A stretch of DNA of 64,000 nucleotides from Sphingomonas sp. (GCF_019635455.1 NZ_JAHBZJ010000006.1:62001-126000), one strand, 5' to 3'; shown: positions 1 to 10,096, counted from the first letter of the stretch. Made by a program: numbers and translations. Notes: generated by a model from the sequence alone, not told the origin.

Positions 1-3000
1 TCGGGCCACCGGTCTCCAGCGCGCTGCCAAAGCCGATCTGGGTCGCCCGGGCCGCCACGCGCGGTGCGATGGAGAAGGTTTCGCTGCCCAGATCCGCGCC
101 GATGCCGACCTCGGAGCTGATGACCAGCGCGTTGTCCTTCGCCGCGAGCGTGTAGGGCGTGCCGAGGAAATTGACGACGCGCTTGCTGTTCGCACCCACC
201 GCGCCGGCGGTCAGCTGCGCATCGACGGTCAGCCCGCCCATCATGCTCTTCGCATACAACGTACCCTGCAACGAACTGCTCTTCACCGTCTGGCCGGGCA
301 ACGAAGCGGTGCCGTCGAGATCCGAATAGTTGAACGCGAAGCCGATAAATCCGTTTTCGCCGGTCGCGACCTCGATGCCGCCGCCGACATACCAGCCATT
401 GAAGCTATCGCGCCCGCCGACACCGGTCATCGCCGCGCCGTCGCCGGTGAGATAGCCGCCGGACACGAACGCGCTGACGTCTTCGGGCAACGCGCCTTCC
501 TGGACCATCGACGGCTGCGTCATGTCGGTCTTCACATTGGTCGCGAAGGACGACAGCCCGACCGCGGCGACCTGCACCGGCTGGCCGTAACGGGCCAGCG
601 TGCCGCCCATATCCCTGGGATCCAGGCTCTGCATGCGGTTGCGGATGAAGGTCGCGTTCGAATCGACCGCCGCGATGCCGAGCGTCTGTACGGTCGATTC
701 GACCGCGGGCGCCAGGCCGTTCAGCGTCGACAGGATGGTCGATGCGTTTTGCAGGTCGAGCGGGCCGTACAGCCCGTCATAGCTGCTGGCGCGGCTGCGG
801 TTCTGATCGAGCAGCTGCGCATAGGCATAGGCGATCGGGTTCGAAGGCGAGACCACGTTCGTATAGCTGCCCGCCGCGATGTTCAGCACCACCGCGTTGG
901 TGGTGTAGCTGAGCGTCGGCGTCAGGATCGCGCTGATCGCGCTCGGCGTCGCGAAGGTGCCGGAGCGGCCACCCTCCGCGCTCAGGATCGTGTAGCTCTG
1001 GCCCGCGCGCAGCGCCGAGGTGTACGAAATCTGCAACACGCCACCGACGCTGGCGACGCCGCTCGTGCCATTCACCTTCTTCACCGCGATCAGGTCCGAT
1101 GCGCCGTTCGCCAGGTTGACGATATAGCCGGTACCCGATCCCAGGACGAGGTTGCCGTTGAACGTCAGCGTGCCGACCGTGGTCGAAGTGCCGGGCGAGA
1201 TGACGCCCGCGACGTTGGTCACATAGGGCGCGTTGATCTGGCCGGTGCCGCTCAGGCCGCCGGCGACGATCATGTAATCGCCCTTGCTGGTCAGCTGGCC
1301 ATCGACGCGCATCGTGCCGGTAATCTGGCTGACGTTCATCAGGCTGGTCAGCGACCCGGCCGAGGTGATGGTCAGCCCCGCGCCGGCGCCGTTCAGCGTC
1401 AGGTTGTCGATCGTCACCGCGCTCGACAGCGTCGTGGTGCCGGTCGCCGACAGCGTCACGTCGAAATATTGCGCCGCGACGCCGGTGGCGCGGTTGCCGT
1501 CCGAGTTGTTGGGGACGAAGTTGGTCGCGCCCGGCAGCCCGTTGGTCAGCGTCGCGGTCGGCAGTGCCTGGGCCGTCACGCTGCCATCGGCCTGCGCGCT
1601 GGGGTCCTCGACCTTGGCGAAGAGCGAGGTGCCGACGCTGGCCGCAGCGTCGGTCGCCGATCCGTCGGCGATCGCGGTGCTGGCAAGGTCGAGCGTATCG
1701 ACGCCGACGGTCAGGCCGCCGCCATTGGTGTCGCCGATATCGCCGGTTCCCTTCGGCCGGACCTCGACGATTTCCTGGCCGGTGGCGGTGTCATAGCAAT
1801 CGCTGACCCCGCCCGACTGGAAGCAGATCTGGCCGAACTGGCCGCTGGTATCGACCGTGGTGCCGCCCGGATTGGTCGGCACGCCGTTGACCAGATTGCC
1901 GCCCGACAGGACATAGTAATTGGGATCGACCTTGCTCACCCAATGGGTCGGGTCGGTCCAGCTGCCGTCGCCGGCGACGGCGCCGACATAGTGATAGGGA
2001 TTGTTGGCCGCGATCCAGTCCCAGTACAGGTAGAGCGGCTGGTAGAAGCTGGCGGTGCCATAGCCGTTGGCGGGCGCGCCGCTGAAGAAGCGGGTGTAAC
2101 CGCCCGACAGGACGCCGATCACCAGCTGGCGGGCATAGGTCGTGTCGAGGATCAGTGGACCGCCCGAATCGCCCGATGCGGTGATGCCTTCATTCGCCTG
2201 CGCATTGTCGCGGAACGCGTTGAAGTCGCGCGGGTCGCCCCCGGTGGTGAAGCGGCGGGGATCGTCGAAATCGATCCAGTAGAGATTCTGCGGATTGTTG
2301 GTCGCGCCGCCGGGGCCGAACAGGAACTGTTCGAACACGTTGAGCGAGGTCAGTGCGCCCAGCATGTTGTCGGCGATGCGGCGGCGATAATCCACGCCGT
2401 TGACCGATCCGGTGTCGCCGGTGCCGTTACGGCCATAGCCCTCGATCGTGACGTGATAGCCGGTGCCGTTCGCGCCGATCGTGCCGGGGTTGGGCAGCGG
2501 CGAGAAGAGCATCGCCCAGGTCGGGATGCCGGCGGCCGGCGTATCGAGCACTGCGGTCGCGACGTCGGCGTAGAGGAAGCCGTTCGCATCCGCCTCGGTC
2601 GAGCGCGAATTGTAGAAGACCTGGCTGACGTTGAACATGTTGCGCGCGGCGCTGCTGGCATATTTCGCGTTGGTCGAATTGCCGTTCAGCCAGATCCCGA
2701 ACGCGCTGTTGCCCGCCTGGTTGTTGTTGGAATTGAACCCGAAGCCGATCGCGGTGCCGCCGCTGGGCGAGCCATAGGCGGTCGCGGCGCGCGAATTGAC
2801 GCAGTGCGCGGCGAAGATGACGGTGCGCGGGTTGATCAGCGTGCCGGTGCAAAGGCCGATCGTGCCGTTCTGATTATCGACGATCATCTGGCCGACGCCG
2901 GTCACATTGTTCGGATCGATCGCGGTGGTCGGCGTGCCGGGATAGCCGATGACGATCTGCGGATCGAGTTCGGCGGCATCGACGTTGAGATCCGAAACCG

Positions 3001-3148
3001 GCATCGCGCCCGATTGCGCTTCGAGCACGGCGCTGCCCGGGTCGAGCGGGCCGCTCTGCGCAAACGCCGGCGTCGCCAGCAGGCCGATGCCGGCGGCGGA
3101 AAGAAACAGCGACGCGCGCACGGCACGGCGATTACGAATCGAGTTCAT
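1..3148 (-). CDS. S1-family serine protease autotransporter (C-terminus cut by window edge)
   Basis: Secreted trypsin-like protease predicted to export itself through its own beta-barrel (type V secretion). The first 1049 codons are present; the stop lies beyond the window. A signal peptide of about 30 residues ends TPAFA. The trypsin fold follows, with catalytic His115 in the AAHC motif, a likely Asp194 (in YADVATAVLD) and Ser328 in GDSGGPL, so the triad looks intact. After about residue 400 come Thr/Gly/Asn-rich passenger repeats of beta-helix type (GLSGTGQINAPYV, then VISPGTSTTVGTLTFNGN), then an autotransporter barrel with alternating hydrophobic residues that runs off the edge. The start is ATG with AGGGGG eight bases upstream. 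A long antisense frame covers much of this gene but is a codon-bias shadow. Substrate unknown; surface-displayed or released. Confidence 0.92.
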   Translation of the reverse strand, partial: MNSIRNRRAVRASLFLSAAGIGLLATPAFAQSGPLDPGSAVLEAQSGAMPVSDLNVDAAELDPQIVIGYPGTPTTAIDPNNVTGVGQMIVDNQNGTIGLCTGTLINPRTVIFAAHCVNSRAATAYGSPSGGTAIGFGFNSNNNQAGNSAFGIWLNGNSTNAKYASSAARNMFNVSQVFYNSRSTEADANGFLYADVATAVLDTPAAGIPTWAMLFSPLPNPGTIGANGTGYHVTIEGYGRNGTGDTGSVNGVDYRRRIADNMLGALTSLNVFEQFLFGPGGATNNPQNLYWIDFDDPRRFTTGGDPRDFNAFRDNAQANEGITASGDSGGPLILDTTYARQLVIGVLSGGYTRFFSGAPANGYGTASFYQPLYLYWDWIAANNPYHYVGAVAGDGSWTDPTHWVSKVDPNYYVLSGGNLVNGVPTNPGGTTVDTSGQFGQICFQSGGVSDCYDTATGQEIVEVRPKGTGDIGDTNGGGLTVGVDTLDLASTAIADGSATDAAASVGTSLFAKVEDPSAQADGSVTAQALPTATLTNGLPGATNFVPNNSDGNRATGVAAQYFDVTLSATGTTTLSSAVTIDNLTLNGAGAGLTITSAGSLTSLMNVSQITGTMRVDGQLTSKGDYMIVAGGLSGTGQINAPYVTNVAGVISPGTSTTVGTLTFNGNLVLGSGTGYIVNLANGASDLIAVKKVNGTSGVASVGGVLQISYTSALRAGQSYTILSAEGGRSGTFATPSAISAILTPTLSYTTNAVVLNIAAGSYTNVVSPSNPIAYAYAQLLDQNRSRASSYDGLYGPLDLQNASTILSTLNGLAPAVESTVQTLGIAAVDSNATFIRNRMQSLDPRDMGGTLARYGQPVQVAAVGLSSFATNVKTDMTQPSMVQEGALPEDVSAFVSGGYLTGDGAAMTGVGGRDSFNGWYVGGGIEVATGENGFIGFAFNYSDLDGTASLPGQTVKSSSLQGTLYAKSMMGGLTVDAQLTAGAVGANSKRVVNFLGTPYTLAAKDNALVISSEVGIGADLGSETFSIAPRVAARATQIGFGSALETGGP

Positions 3149-3269
3149 GATGATCCCCCTGTCGGCCCTATTTCCCGTGGGCCAGAACCCGCAGGCTAGG
3201 CGGACGCGCGCGAGCGTCAAGCCGTAAAATTCGTTACGGATATGTCTCTTTCGGGGAGGCGTGAGGGCG

Positions 3270-3302
3270 AAAAGAAAGGGCGCCCGGATGTCCCGGACGC
3301 CC
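3270..3302 (-). terminator. Rho-independent terminator of rplM-rpsI
   Basis: On the minus strand a 10-bp stem (GGGCGTCCGG paired with CCGGGCGCCC, one G-U pair) with a five-base loop is followed by TTTCTTTT. It sits 29 bases after the rpsI stop and before the start of the downstream protease gene, so it ends the ribosomal protein transcript. Confidence 0.85.
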
Positions 3303-3330
3303 CCTCTTGTTCGCTTCGATGAGGCTGCGA

Positions 3331-3879
3331 TCAGCGCTTCGAGAACTGGAAGCTGCGGCGGGCCTTGGCCTTGCCGTACTTCTTGCGCTCGACCGCGCGG
3401 CTGTCGCGGGTCAGGAACCCGGCGGCCTTGACGGGCGGACGCAGCGCCGGTTCGTACTTGGTCAGCGCCTGGGCGATGCCGTGCTTGACCGCGCCGGCCT
3501 GGCCCGAAAGCCCGCCGCCCTTGACGGTGCAGATGACGTCATACTGGCCGTCCCGCTCGGCGACGCCGAACGGCTGGTTGATGACGAGGCGCAGCGTCGG
3601 ACGCGCGAAATAGACTTCCTGATCGCGACCGTTGATCGTGATCTTGCCCGAACCCGGCTTCAGCCAGACGCGTGCGACCGCGTCCTTGCGACGGCCGGTC
3701 GCATAGGCGCGACCGAACTTGTCGAGTTCCTGCTGACGCAGCGGGGTGGTCTGGGTGACCGGCGCCTGCATCACGGTCTCGGTTCCCGGCTCGCCCGTGG
3801 TCGAAACCGGCTGGGCTTCGACGACCGTGCCGAGGTCGGAAAGGGACTGGCGCCCGTCGGAAATATTGGTGTCGGACAT
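3331..3879 (-). CDS. rpsI: 30S ribosomal protein S9
   Basis: Ribosomal protein S9 of the small subunit; its C-terminal tail reaches the decoding centre near P-site tRNA. It has 182 residues. The first 50 are an acidic/polar extension often seen in alphaproteobacterial S9, followed by the conserved core ([18 protein letters not shown]) and the basic end RRSFQFSKR with the usual terminal Lys-Arg. The start codon overlaps the last base of the rplM stop (TAATG), so translation is coupled to L13, the normal partner across bacteria. A strong terminator follows. Confidence 0.97.
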   Translation of the reverse strand: MSDTNISDGRQSLSDLGTVVEAQPVSTTGEPGTETVMQAPVTQTTPLRQQELDKFGRAYATGRRKDAVARVWLKPGSGKITINGRDQEVYFARPTLRLVINQPFGVAERDGQYDVICTVKGGGLSGQAGAVKHGIAQALTKYEPALRPPVKAAGFLTRDSRAVERKKYGKAKARRSFQFSKR

Positions 3880-4358
3880 TATGCGCCCACCTTGTTCTTG
3901 CGGCTCATGCCGGCGATGTCGAGGACTTCGGGGTTCTGCGCTTCGTGGGGATGCTCGGCGCCCTTGTAGATGCGCAGGTTGCGCATCTGCTGACGACCCA
4001 GCGGACCGCGCGGGATCATGCGCTCGATCGCCTTTTCCAGAACGCGCTCGGGGAATCGTCCCTCCAGCACCTTCGCCGCGGTGATTTCCTTGATGCCGCC
4101 GGCATAGCCGGTGTGCTTGTAATACACCTTGTCCGCCAGCTTCTTGCCGGTGAACCGCACCTTGTCCGCGTTGATGACGATGACATTGTCACCGCAATCG
4201 ACATGCGGGGTAAAGCTCGTCTTGTGCTTGCCGCGCAGGACGTTGGCGATGACGACCGCCGCGCGGCCGACGACCAGACCGTCGGCATCGACGATATGCC
4301 ACTTCTTTTCCACCTCGGCCGGCTTGGCCGACTTGGTGGTTTTCATGAGCGCCTTCAT
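3879..4358 (-). CDS. rplM: 50S ribosomal protein L13
   Basis: Ribosomal protein L13, an early assembly protein of the large subunit. 159 residues, of normal length. Family core is clear: [13 protein letters not shown], the [18 protein letters not shown] block, and [20 protein letters not shown] chose the ATG at 4358 ([12 protein letters not shown]) because AAGAGG lies nine bases upstream and because residues of the family begin there; an in-frame ATG at 4466 would add 36 residues without L13 similarity. It is first in the rplM-rpsI operon; the 142 bases upstream (4359-4500) should hold its promoter. Confidence 0.96.
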   Translation of the reverse strand: MKALMKTTKSAKPAEVEKKWHIVDADGLVVGRAAVVIANVLRGKHKTSFTPHVDCGDNVIVINADKVRFTGKKLADKVYYKHTGYAGGIKEITAAKVLEGRFPERVLEKAIERMIPRGPLGRQQMRNLRIYKGAEHPHEAQNPEVLDIAGMSRKNKVGA

Positions 4359-4500
4359 GGGGCCGGACCTCTTCGGGTTGAAATGAATGACGCCGCCCAT
4401 ATGCCCAGAGGCCAGGACGGCGCGAACGGGCGCCATCTGCATTCCAAGGGGGCGAAAGTCAAGCAAATGCGGGGGCTGCTTGACGGGTAATATGATACCG

Positions 4501-5313
4501 TCAGAAAATCAGGCGGGTCGTCGTCACCCGTTCCTGCGCCGCGCCTTCGGTTCCCGTCCGCGTCCGCACCGTCTCTTCGCTGCGCACGACCAGGCCGCTC
4601 CCGCGCTCCACGATCCGGCGCATTTCGACGGCGATCCGGCCATCGACGATCCCGTCGGGGCCGCGCAGGCGGACCGGACCCTCGGCGGCGGTGCGCACCT
4701 CCAGCGTGTCGGCGGCCAGCCGCACGCTCCGCACCCCGTCGATCTGCGTCGCGCCAAAGGCGGATGCGGCGGGAACGCGAACCGGCTGTGGTGACTGCGC
4801 ACCGCCGCGCGCGACGTCGGTCGCGATCAGCGGGGTGAGCAGCGATGCGATGATCGACCGACGGCTGGCATCGGGCAGCGCGTTCAGCGCAGCGACGACC
4901 GCCGCGATCCGCGCCGCCCGTCCCCGCTCCGTCGCGGAGCCGCCTGTCGGCGCCAGCGACCGGATACCGTCCAGCAGCGCGGCCCACAACGCCGCCGCGT
5001 CGGCGATGGCGATCACCGCCCCGTCGCGATCCAGGTCAAAGACGACACGTCGCCCCGCCAGCCGCGAAAACGCCGCGCGGAACATCGCCGTGGGATCGTC
5101 GCCCGGCTCCTCCGCCTCGGCGGCTTCGAGCGTCACGGTGGCGCGAAAGCCATCCTCACGGCGCGTGAATACGACCGTGCGGCTGGCGGCGAAGCGCCGC
5201 GACACGCCATTGTCGGTCCGGCGCATCTCGGAGCGCACGGTGATTCGGGTGTCGAGCGGCGGCGCGAAGGCCGCCGCCACCGCCTGCATGATCAGCACCG
5301 TCGAAGCGATCAT
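4501..5313 (-). CDS. exported hypothetical protein
   Basis: 270 residues, not recognised as a named family. The N-terminus ([17 protein letters not shown]) looks like a short signal peptide or anchor. The rest is soluble with many Arg, Thr and Val in alternating runs ([30 protein letters not shown]) suggesting beta strands, and a helical middle (residues 95-160). Its ATG overlaps the cutA stop as ATGA, so it is translated with ctaA and cutA. A periplasmic role linked to heme a or metal handling is only inference from position. Confidence 0.7.
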   Translation of the reverse strand: MIASTVLIMQAVAAAFAPPLDTRITVRSEMRRTDNGVSRRFAASRTVVFTRREDGFRATVTLEAAEAEEPGDDPTAMFRAAFSRLAGRRVVFDLDRDGAVIAIADAAALWAALLDGIRSLAPTGGSATERGRAARIAAVVAALNALPDASRRSIIASLLTPLIATDVARGGAQSPQPVRVPAASAFGATQIDGVRSVRLAADTLEVRTAAEGPVRLRGPDGIVDGRIAVEMRRIVERGSGLVVRSEETVRTRTGTEGAAQERVTTTRLIF

Positions 5314-5624
5314 CGCGTCGCGTCGTCGATCCAGCGGTCGACCGCTTCCCCGGCGGCGACCGGCCAGATTTCGATCACCGGCAGGTCATAGCTGTGGAGC
5401 GCGGCGATCCGGTCGGCCAGTTCCCGTGCGAGTGGCGCCGTGGTCTTGAACAATGCGCGCGTCTCGGTCGCGGTCTCGACGGCGTCCGCCCAGCGATAGA
5501 TGGACGTGCAGGGGCCGAGCAGATTGGCGCAGGCGGCGAGCCGCGCATCGACCATCGCGCGGGCGATCCGCTCCGCTTCCGCAGCGTCCGCGAAGGTGAC
5601 GTGCAGCAGTGCGATGTCGCTCAA
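5310..5624 (-). CDS. cutA: divalent cation tolerance protein CutA
   Basis: CutA1 family, a small trimeric cytoplasmic protein with a PII-like ferredoxin fold, linked in E. coli to copper tolerance though its exact function is unsettled. 104 residues, normal length. Family signatures are visible: VTFADAAEAERIARAMVDARLAACANL near the N-terminus, then SIYRW, and the C-terminal SYDLPVIEIWPV. No ATG is available in the right place; a TTG at 5624 gives MSDIALLHVTF and overlaps the ctaA stop as TTGA, so it probably depends on coupling to ctaA. The stop overlaps the next start as ATGA. Confidence 0.93.
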   Translation of the reverse strand: MSDIALLHVTFADAAEAERIARAMVDARLAACANLLGPCTSIYRWADAVETATETRALFKTTAPLARELADRIAALHSYDLPVIEIWPVAAGEAVDRWIDDATR

Positions 5625-6646
5625 CGGCGCGCGCCGACCGAATGGGCGCACCAGGCGACGCAGACGACCACCAGCGCGCCGACCAGCTGGTGCGCCGCCG
5701 CCACCGGAATGCTCACCCCGGTCATCACCGTCGCGATGCCCAGCAGGATCTGGGTGCCGAACGCCGCATGCAGCGCCAGCGATGCTGGACGGTCCCCCGC
5801 CCCGCGCGCGCGGCGGGCGAGGACGATGAACGCCGCGACCGCGATCCACGCCCACCAGCGATGGACCCAGTGGATCATCGCCGGATCGTTGAACAGCGCG
5901 TCGAAAAAGGGGCGGACCTGCAACACGTCCGCCGGGAAGAAATGCCCGTTCATCAGCGGCCACTGATCGGTCACCAGCCCGGCATTCAGCCCGGCGACGA
6001 ACGCCCCGAACATCAGCTGGACGAACAGAATCGCGAAGGTGACCGCGCCGACCATCGTCAGCCGCGCCGGCCGCGCACCCGGATCGCGGGCAAGGGCGCG
6101 CAGGTCCGCCGCCGTCCAGCAGATCGCGGCGAGGATCGTCAGCGCCAGCAACAGGTGCGTCGCGAGCCGGAAATGGCTGACATCGGTGCGCACCGTCAGG
6201 CCGGACGTGACCATCCACCACCCGATCACGCCCTGAAGCCCGCCCAGCGCGAACAGGCCGGTGAGACGCCAGCCATAGCCGGAGGGAATCGCCCGCCGCC
6301 ACGCGAACCACAGCAGCGGCAGCGCAAACGCCATGCCGATCAGCCGGCCGAGCAGGCGGTGCAGATACTCCCAGAAATAAATGCCCTTGAACGCCGCCAG
6401 GCTCATGCCGCGATTGAGCTGCTGATATTCGGGGATCTGCTGGTACTTGGCGAACTCGGCCCGCCACGCCGCATCGCTCAGCGGGGGCAGCACGCCGGTC
6501 ACCGGCTTCCATTCGGTGATCGACAGGCCGGATTCGGTCAGGCGGGTGATTCCGCCGACCACCACCATCAGCACGATCAGTGCCGCGACGACGGTGAGCC
6601 AGTTGGCGATGGCGCGGGGACGCGCCGGATGACTGAAAGCGGACAC
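5621..6646 (-). CDS. ctaA: heme A synthase
   Basis: CtaA/Cox15 membrane enzyme that hydroxylates the C8 methyl of heme o to form heme a for cytochrome oxidases. 341 residues with about eight membrane segments. Conserved features include GGITRLTESGLSI, the EYLHRLLGR segment, THLLLA and the C-terminal AAHQLVGAL; the His residues in these are the expected heme ligands. The start is GTG at 6646 (MSAFSHPARP); no nearby ATG. It heads a three-gene coupled unit with cutA and the gene at 4501. The 91 bases to the divergent MerC-like gene form a shared promoter region. Confidence 0.95.
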   Translation of the reverse strand: MSAFSHPARPRAIANWLTVVAALIVLMVVVGGITRLTESGLSITEWKPVTGVLPPLSDAAWRAEFAKYQQIPEYQQLNRGMSLAAFKGIYFWEYLHRLLGRLIGMAFALPLLWFAWRRAIPSGYGWRLTGLFALGGLQGVIGWWMVTSGLTVRTDVSHFRLATHLLLALTILAAICWTAADLRALARDPGARPARLTMVGAVTFAILFVQLMFGAFVAGLNAGLVTDQWPLMNGHFFPADVLQVRPFFDALFNDPAMIHWVHRWWAWIAVAAFIVLARRARGAGDRPASLALHAAFGTQILLGIATVMTGVSIPVAAAHQLVGALVVVCVAWCAHSVGARR

Positions 6647-6697
6647 GTGCGCCGTTTATTCCCCGTCAACCAATATTACCAGCGGCGCGTCGCCGAT

Positions 6698-6710
6698 GTT
6701 ATGTTGTAAC
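6698..6710. promoter_or_regulatory. candidate Zur operator
   Basis: GTTATGTTGTAAC, an inverted repeat with arms GTTA and TAAC around five bases, lies 28 bases before the MerC-like ATG. Alphaproteobacterial Zur sites are AT-rich palindromes of the GTTATnnnATAAC kind, and a Zur gene is second in this operon, so autoregulation is the likely reading. The match to that type is from memory and the arms are short. Confidence 0.55.
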
Positions 6711-6737
6711 TTTCCCCGGCCGGTCTATATGCGGGTC

Positions 6738-7121
6738 ATGGGTTCCACCTTCGCCCCGCAATTCTGGGAACAGGTCGATTCGCGCTTCGATCGCTTCGCG
6801 ATCGGGCTGTCGAGCCTGTGCCTGGTGCATTGTCTGGCGAGCACCATCCTGCTGACGCTTGTTTCCGCCGCCGGATCGCTGCTGCATCCCGCGATCCATG
6901 AGGTCGGCCTGGCGCTGGCGATCCTGTTCGGCGTGATCGCGCTGGGCCGCGGAATCCTTCGGCACGGCTATATGATGCCCGCGGCGGTCGGCGGCTTCGG
7001 CCTCGGCATGATGGCCGGCGCGCTGTCGCTTCCGCATGGCGAGCAGGAGATTATGTGGACGATCGTCGGCGTCGCGGTGCTGGCGCTGGGCCACGATCTC
7101 AATCGGCGGGCGACCTACTGA
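6738..7121 (+). CDS. MerC-domain membrane protein
   Basis: 127 residues with four predicted membrane helices and a CLVHC motif (Cys28, His31, Cys32) in the first, the pattern of the MerC family, first known for mercury uptake. In alphaproteobacteria these proteins are often found beside Zur, which suggests a role in zinc or other soft-metal movement across the inner membrane rather than mercury; that is inference. There is no mer operon here. The start at 6738 (MGSTFAPQ) is preferred; an ATG at 6729 adds three residues. A candidate Zur operator lies upstream, and zur follows after 38 bases. Confidence 0.82.
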   Translation: MGSTFAPQFWEQVDSRFDRFAIGLSSLCLVHCLASTILLTLVSAAGSLLHPAIHEVGLALAILFGVIALGRGILRHGYMMPAAVGGFGLGMMAGALSLPHGEQEIMWTIVGVAVLALGHDLNRRATY

Positions 7122-7159
7122 CGCTTGCTGCGGGGGACGCGCGCGCCTACATCCGTGGG

Positions 7160-7618
7160 ATGGGCGCGCACCATCATCACGAACATTCGGGCAAGGACCT
7201 GACCCGCGCGGCGCAGGCGACGCTGGAGAAGGCGGGCGAGCAATGGACCGCGATGCGCGCGTCGATCTTCGACGCGCTCGCCGGGTTCGACAAGCCGGCA
7301 TCCGCCTATGACATCGCCGAAGAGGTTTCGAAGCGCGAGGGGCGGCGCGTCGCCGCGAACAGCGTCTATCGCATCCTCGACCTGTTCGTGACCGCGAACC
7401 TTGCCCGCCGGGTCGAAAGCGCGAACGCCTATGTCGCCAACGCGCATCCCGATTGCCTGCACGACTGCATCTTCCTGGTCTGCGATTCATGCGGCCAGAC
7501 CACGCATCTCGACGACGATTCGATCACGCGCACGGTACGTTCGGCGGCGAAGGGCGCGGGGTTCGAACCGGTCCGCCCGGTGATCGAGGTGCGGGGCAAG
7601 TGCGCCGATTGCGACTGA
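7160..7618 (+). CDS. zur: Fur-family transcriptional repressor, likely Zur
   Basis: 152 residues. Begins with a His-rich tail (MGAHHHHEH), then the Fur winged helix (residues 20-85, with SVYRILDLFV as recognition part) and a metal-binding dimerisation domain. Two CxxC pairs (Cys108/Cys111 and Cys148/Cys151) form the structural zinc site. His96, Cys99, His101 and Cys103 can form the sensory site, and a Cys here favours zinc over iron. Start ATG 7160 chosen because the His-rich segment follows it directly; the upstream frame has no similarity. Genomic pairing with a MerC-like protein and the palindrome at 6698 support Zur. Confidence 0.88.
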   Translation: MGAHHHHEHSGKDLTRAAQATLEKAGEQWTAMRASIFDALAGFDKPASAYDIAEEVSKREGRRVAANSVYRILDLFVTANLARRVESANAYVANAHPDCLHDCIFLVCDSCGQTTHLDDDSITRTVRSAAKGAGFEPVRPVIEVRGKCADCD

Positions 7619-7728
7619 CCCCCTCGCATACCCCGTTCCTCATCAAACCCTCATCCGCGGCTCATGACCGTGGGCGTGCGCGCCGCTAGCGAATCGACAC
7701 GCTGAAATCGCTGGGGTAATTGCTGTCC

Positions 7729-9654
7729 ATGGTTGATCTTCCCGAAACTCCATTGCTCGACACGGTCGATACGCCCGCAGACCTGCGCACGCTCAAGCCG
7801 GCGCAGCTGCGGCAGCTGGCGGATGAACTGCGCGCCGAAACGATTTCCGCCGTCGGCACCACCGGGGGGCATCTCGGCTCTGGGCTGGGTGTCGTCGAAC
7901 TGACCGTGGCGATCCATTATGTGTTCGACACGCCCCGGGACCGGCTGGTCTGGGACGTCGGGCATCAATGCTATCCGCACAAGATCCTGACCGGTCGCCG
8001 CGACCGGATTCGCACGCTGCGTCAGGGGGGAGGGCTGTCCGGTTTCACCAAGCGCAGCGAAAGCGAATATGATCCGTTCGGCGCGGCGCACAGTTCGACC
8101 TCGATCTCCGCCGCGCTCGGTTTCGCGGTGGCGAACAAGCTGGCCGGGACGCCGGGCAAGGGCATTGCGGTGATCGGCGACGGCGCGATGAGCGCCGGCA
8201 TGGCCTATGAGGCGATGAACAACGCCGAACAGGCCGGCAATCGCTTGGTCGTCATCCTCAATGACAATGACATGTCGATCGCGCCGCCGGTCGGCGGCCT
8301 GTCGGCCTATCTCGCGCGGGTGGTGTCCAGTTCCGAATATCTCGGCCTGCGCAGCCTTGCGTCAAAGGTCGCGCGAAAGCTCTCGCGCCGCGTCCATCAG
8401 TCGCTGGGAAAGGCTGAGGAATATACCCGTGGCATGGTCACCGGCGGCACCTTGTTCGAGGAACTGGGCTTTTACTATGTCGGCCCGATCGACGGCCATA
8501 ATCTCGACCATCTGATCCCCGTGCTCGAAAATGTTCGCGACGCCAAGGAGGGGCCGGTGCTCGTCCATGTCGTGACGAAGAAGGGCAAGGGGTACGCCCC
8601 CGCCGAAGCCAGCGCCGACAAATATCACGGCGTGCAGAAGTTCGACGTGATCACCGGCGCCCAGGCCAAGGCGCCGCCCGGTCCCCCCGCCTATCAGAAC
8701 GTCTTTGGCGAGACGCTGGCGAAGCTCGCCGACGCCGATCCGCGCATCTGCGCCATCACCGCGGCGATGCCGTCGGGGACCGGCGTCGATCGGTTCGCCA
8801 GGGCGCATCCCGACCGCGCCTTCGATGTCGGCATCGCCGAGCAACATGCGGTCACCTTCGCCGCTGGCCTGGCCGCACAGGGGATGCGGCCGTTCTGCGC
8901 GATCTATTCGACCTTTCTTCAGCGCGCCTATGACCAGGTGGTCCATGACGTCGCGATTCAGAACCTGCCGGTCCGTTTCGCGATCGACCGCGCCGGCCTG
9001 GTCGGTGCCGACGGCGCGACCCATGCCGGCAGTTTCGACATCACCTATCTCGCCAGCCTTCCCAATTTCGTGGTGATGGCGCCCGCCGACGAGGCGGAAC
9101 TGGTCCATATGACCCGAACTGCGGCCGAGCATGACAGCGGGCCGATCGCCCTGCGATATCCGCGCGGCAATGGCACCGGCGTCGAACTGCCCGCCACGCC
9201 GGAACTGCTGGACATCGGCAAGGGGCGGATCGTGCGGGAGGGAAAGAAGGTCGCGATCCTCTCGCTCGGCACCCGCCTCGCCGAAGCGATGGTGGCGGCG
9301 GACGCGCTGGACGCGAAGGGGCTTTCGACCACCGTCGCCGATCTGCGCTTCGCCAAGCCGCTGGACGAGGATCTGATCCGCCGCCTGCTGACCACGCACG
9401 AGGTCGCGGTGACGATCGAGGAGAATGCGGTGGGGGGCCTGGGCGCGCATGTACTGACCATGGCGAGCGATGCGGGCCTGATCGATGGCGGACTCAAACT
9501 GCGGACCATGCGCCTGCCCGACCGGTTCCAGGATCAGGACAAGCCCGAACTGCAATATGACGAGGCCGGGCTGAACGCGCCGCATATCGTCGATACCGTC
9601 CTGAAGGCGCTGCGCTGGAACGAGCGCGAGGTCGAGGCGGGCGCGCGGGCATAG
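7729..9654 (+). CDS. dxs: 1-deoxy-D-xylulose-5-phosphate synthase
   Basis: First enzyme of the MEP isoprenoid pathway: condenses pyruvate and glyceraldehyde 3-phosphate using thiamine diphosphate. 641 residues, full length. Visible features: N-terminal [18 protein letters not shown], the ThDP motif [15 protein letters not shown] near residue 150, the pyrimidine-domain [10 protein letters not shown] with the catalytic Glu, and the C-terminal transketolase domain. The ATG at 7729 ([10 protein letters not shown]) is preferred to a TTG three codons earlier. It stands alone; isoprenoids would feed carotenoids, quinones and hopanoids typical of sphingomonads. Confidence 0.97.
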   Translation: MVDLPETPLLDTVDTPADLRTLKPAQLRQLADELRAETISAVGTTGGHLGSGLGVVELTVAIHYVFDTPRDRLVWDVGHQCYPHKILTGRRDRIRTLRQGGGLSGFTKRSESEYDPFGAAHSSTSISAALGFAVANKLAGTPGKGIAVIGDGAMSAGMAYEAMNNAEQAGNRLVVILNDNDMSIAPPVGGLSAYLARVVSSSEYLGLRSLASKVARKLSRRVHQSLGKAEEYTRGMVTGGTLFEELGFYYVGPIDGHNLDHLIPVLENVRDAKEGPVLVHVVTKKGKGYAPAEASADKYHGVQKFDVITGAQAKAPPGPPAYQNVFGETLAKLADADPRICAITAAMPSGTGVDRFARAHPDRAFDVGIAEQHAVTFAAGLAAQGMRPFCAIYSTFLQRAYDQVVHDVAIQNLPVRFAIDRAGLVGADGATHAGSFDITYLASLPNFVVMAPADEAELVHMTRTAAEHDSGPIALRYPRGNGTGVELPATPELLDIGKGRIVREGKKVAILSLGTRLAEAMVAADALDAKGLSTTVADLRFAKPLDEDLIRRLLTTHEVAVTIEENAVGGLGAHVLTMASDAGLIDGGLKLRTMRLPDRFQDQDKPELQYDEAGLNAPHIVDTVLKALRWNEREVEAGARA

Positions 9655-9694
9655 GGCGGCCTGGCGTTCGATGGGGCTGCGCGACAGGTGGCGG

Positions 9695-10003
9695 TCAGCG
9701 GCGCGCGGCGTCCCATGCGGTCGCGACATAGGTGTCGAACACATCGCTGAATTGCAGCAACCGCTCCCGCTCGCGCGCGCCGAACGCCTTCATCGCGGCT
9801 AGCTGGCGCAGCGTCGCGCCGAATGCGGCGCGCACCAGCGGCAGGCCGCGCCGGGCCTGCCCACCCTGCCGCAGCGCGCTGGCCATCGCCGCGTCGAACA
9901 TGATGACATAGGGGTTGTCGTCGCTCGCGCGCACGGTCAGAATCGATCGCCCGCGTTCGAGTTCCGCAAAGGCGTCCATCGGGCGATCCGCCGCCTCCAG
10001 CAC
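9695..10003 (-). pseudogene. C-terminal remnant of an exported TPR-family gene
   Basis: An open frame of about 100 codons that resembles only the C-terminal end of the exported TPR proteins elsewhere in this window, mainly the one ending at 62933: compare LPLVRAAFGATLRQL here with LPLARTLLRDAGRQVL there, followed in both by an Ala/Arg/Glu-rich helix and an FSD/FTI...F segment. There is no signal peptide, no TPR array and no convincing start (GTG at 10003, ATG at 9979). The frame stays open leftward from the stop of the hydrolase gene at 10097, as if the 5' part had been replaced by the hydrolase-LysR pair. Confidence 0.5.
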
Positions 10004-10096
10004 CTGTGGTGCCGCGTAAAGCGGCCGCGCACAACATCCGCCCAGTGAAGGTTCCGCGACGCCGCATTCGGCGCGGCGTCGCAGTTCAGGGCCGCA

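Noticed and set aside
749..3199. 816-codon plus-strand ORF antisense to the autotransporter protease
   Set aside because: Arg/Ala/Asp/Gly-biased composition, no domain, no RBS; it is a shadow of the minus-strand gene with intact catalytic motifs.
5310..6512. 400-codon frame joined to CutA
   Set aside because: Only the last 104 codons have CutA similarity; the upstream part is antiphase to ctaA on the same strand.
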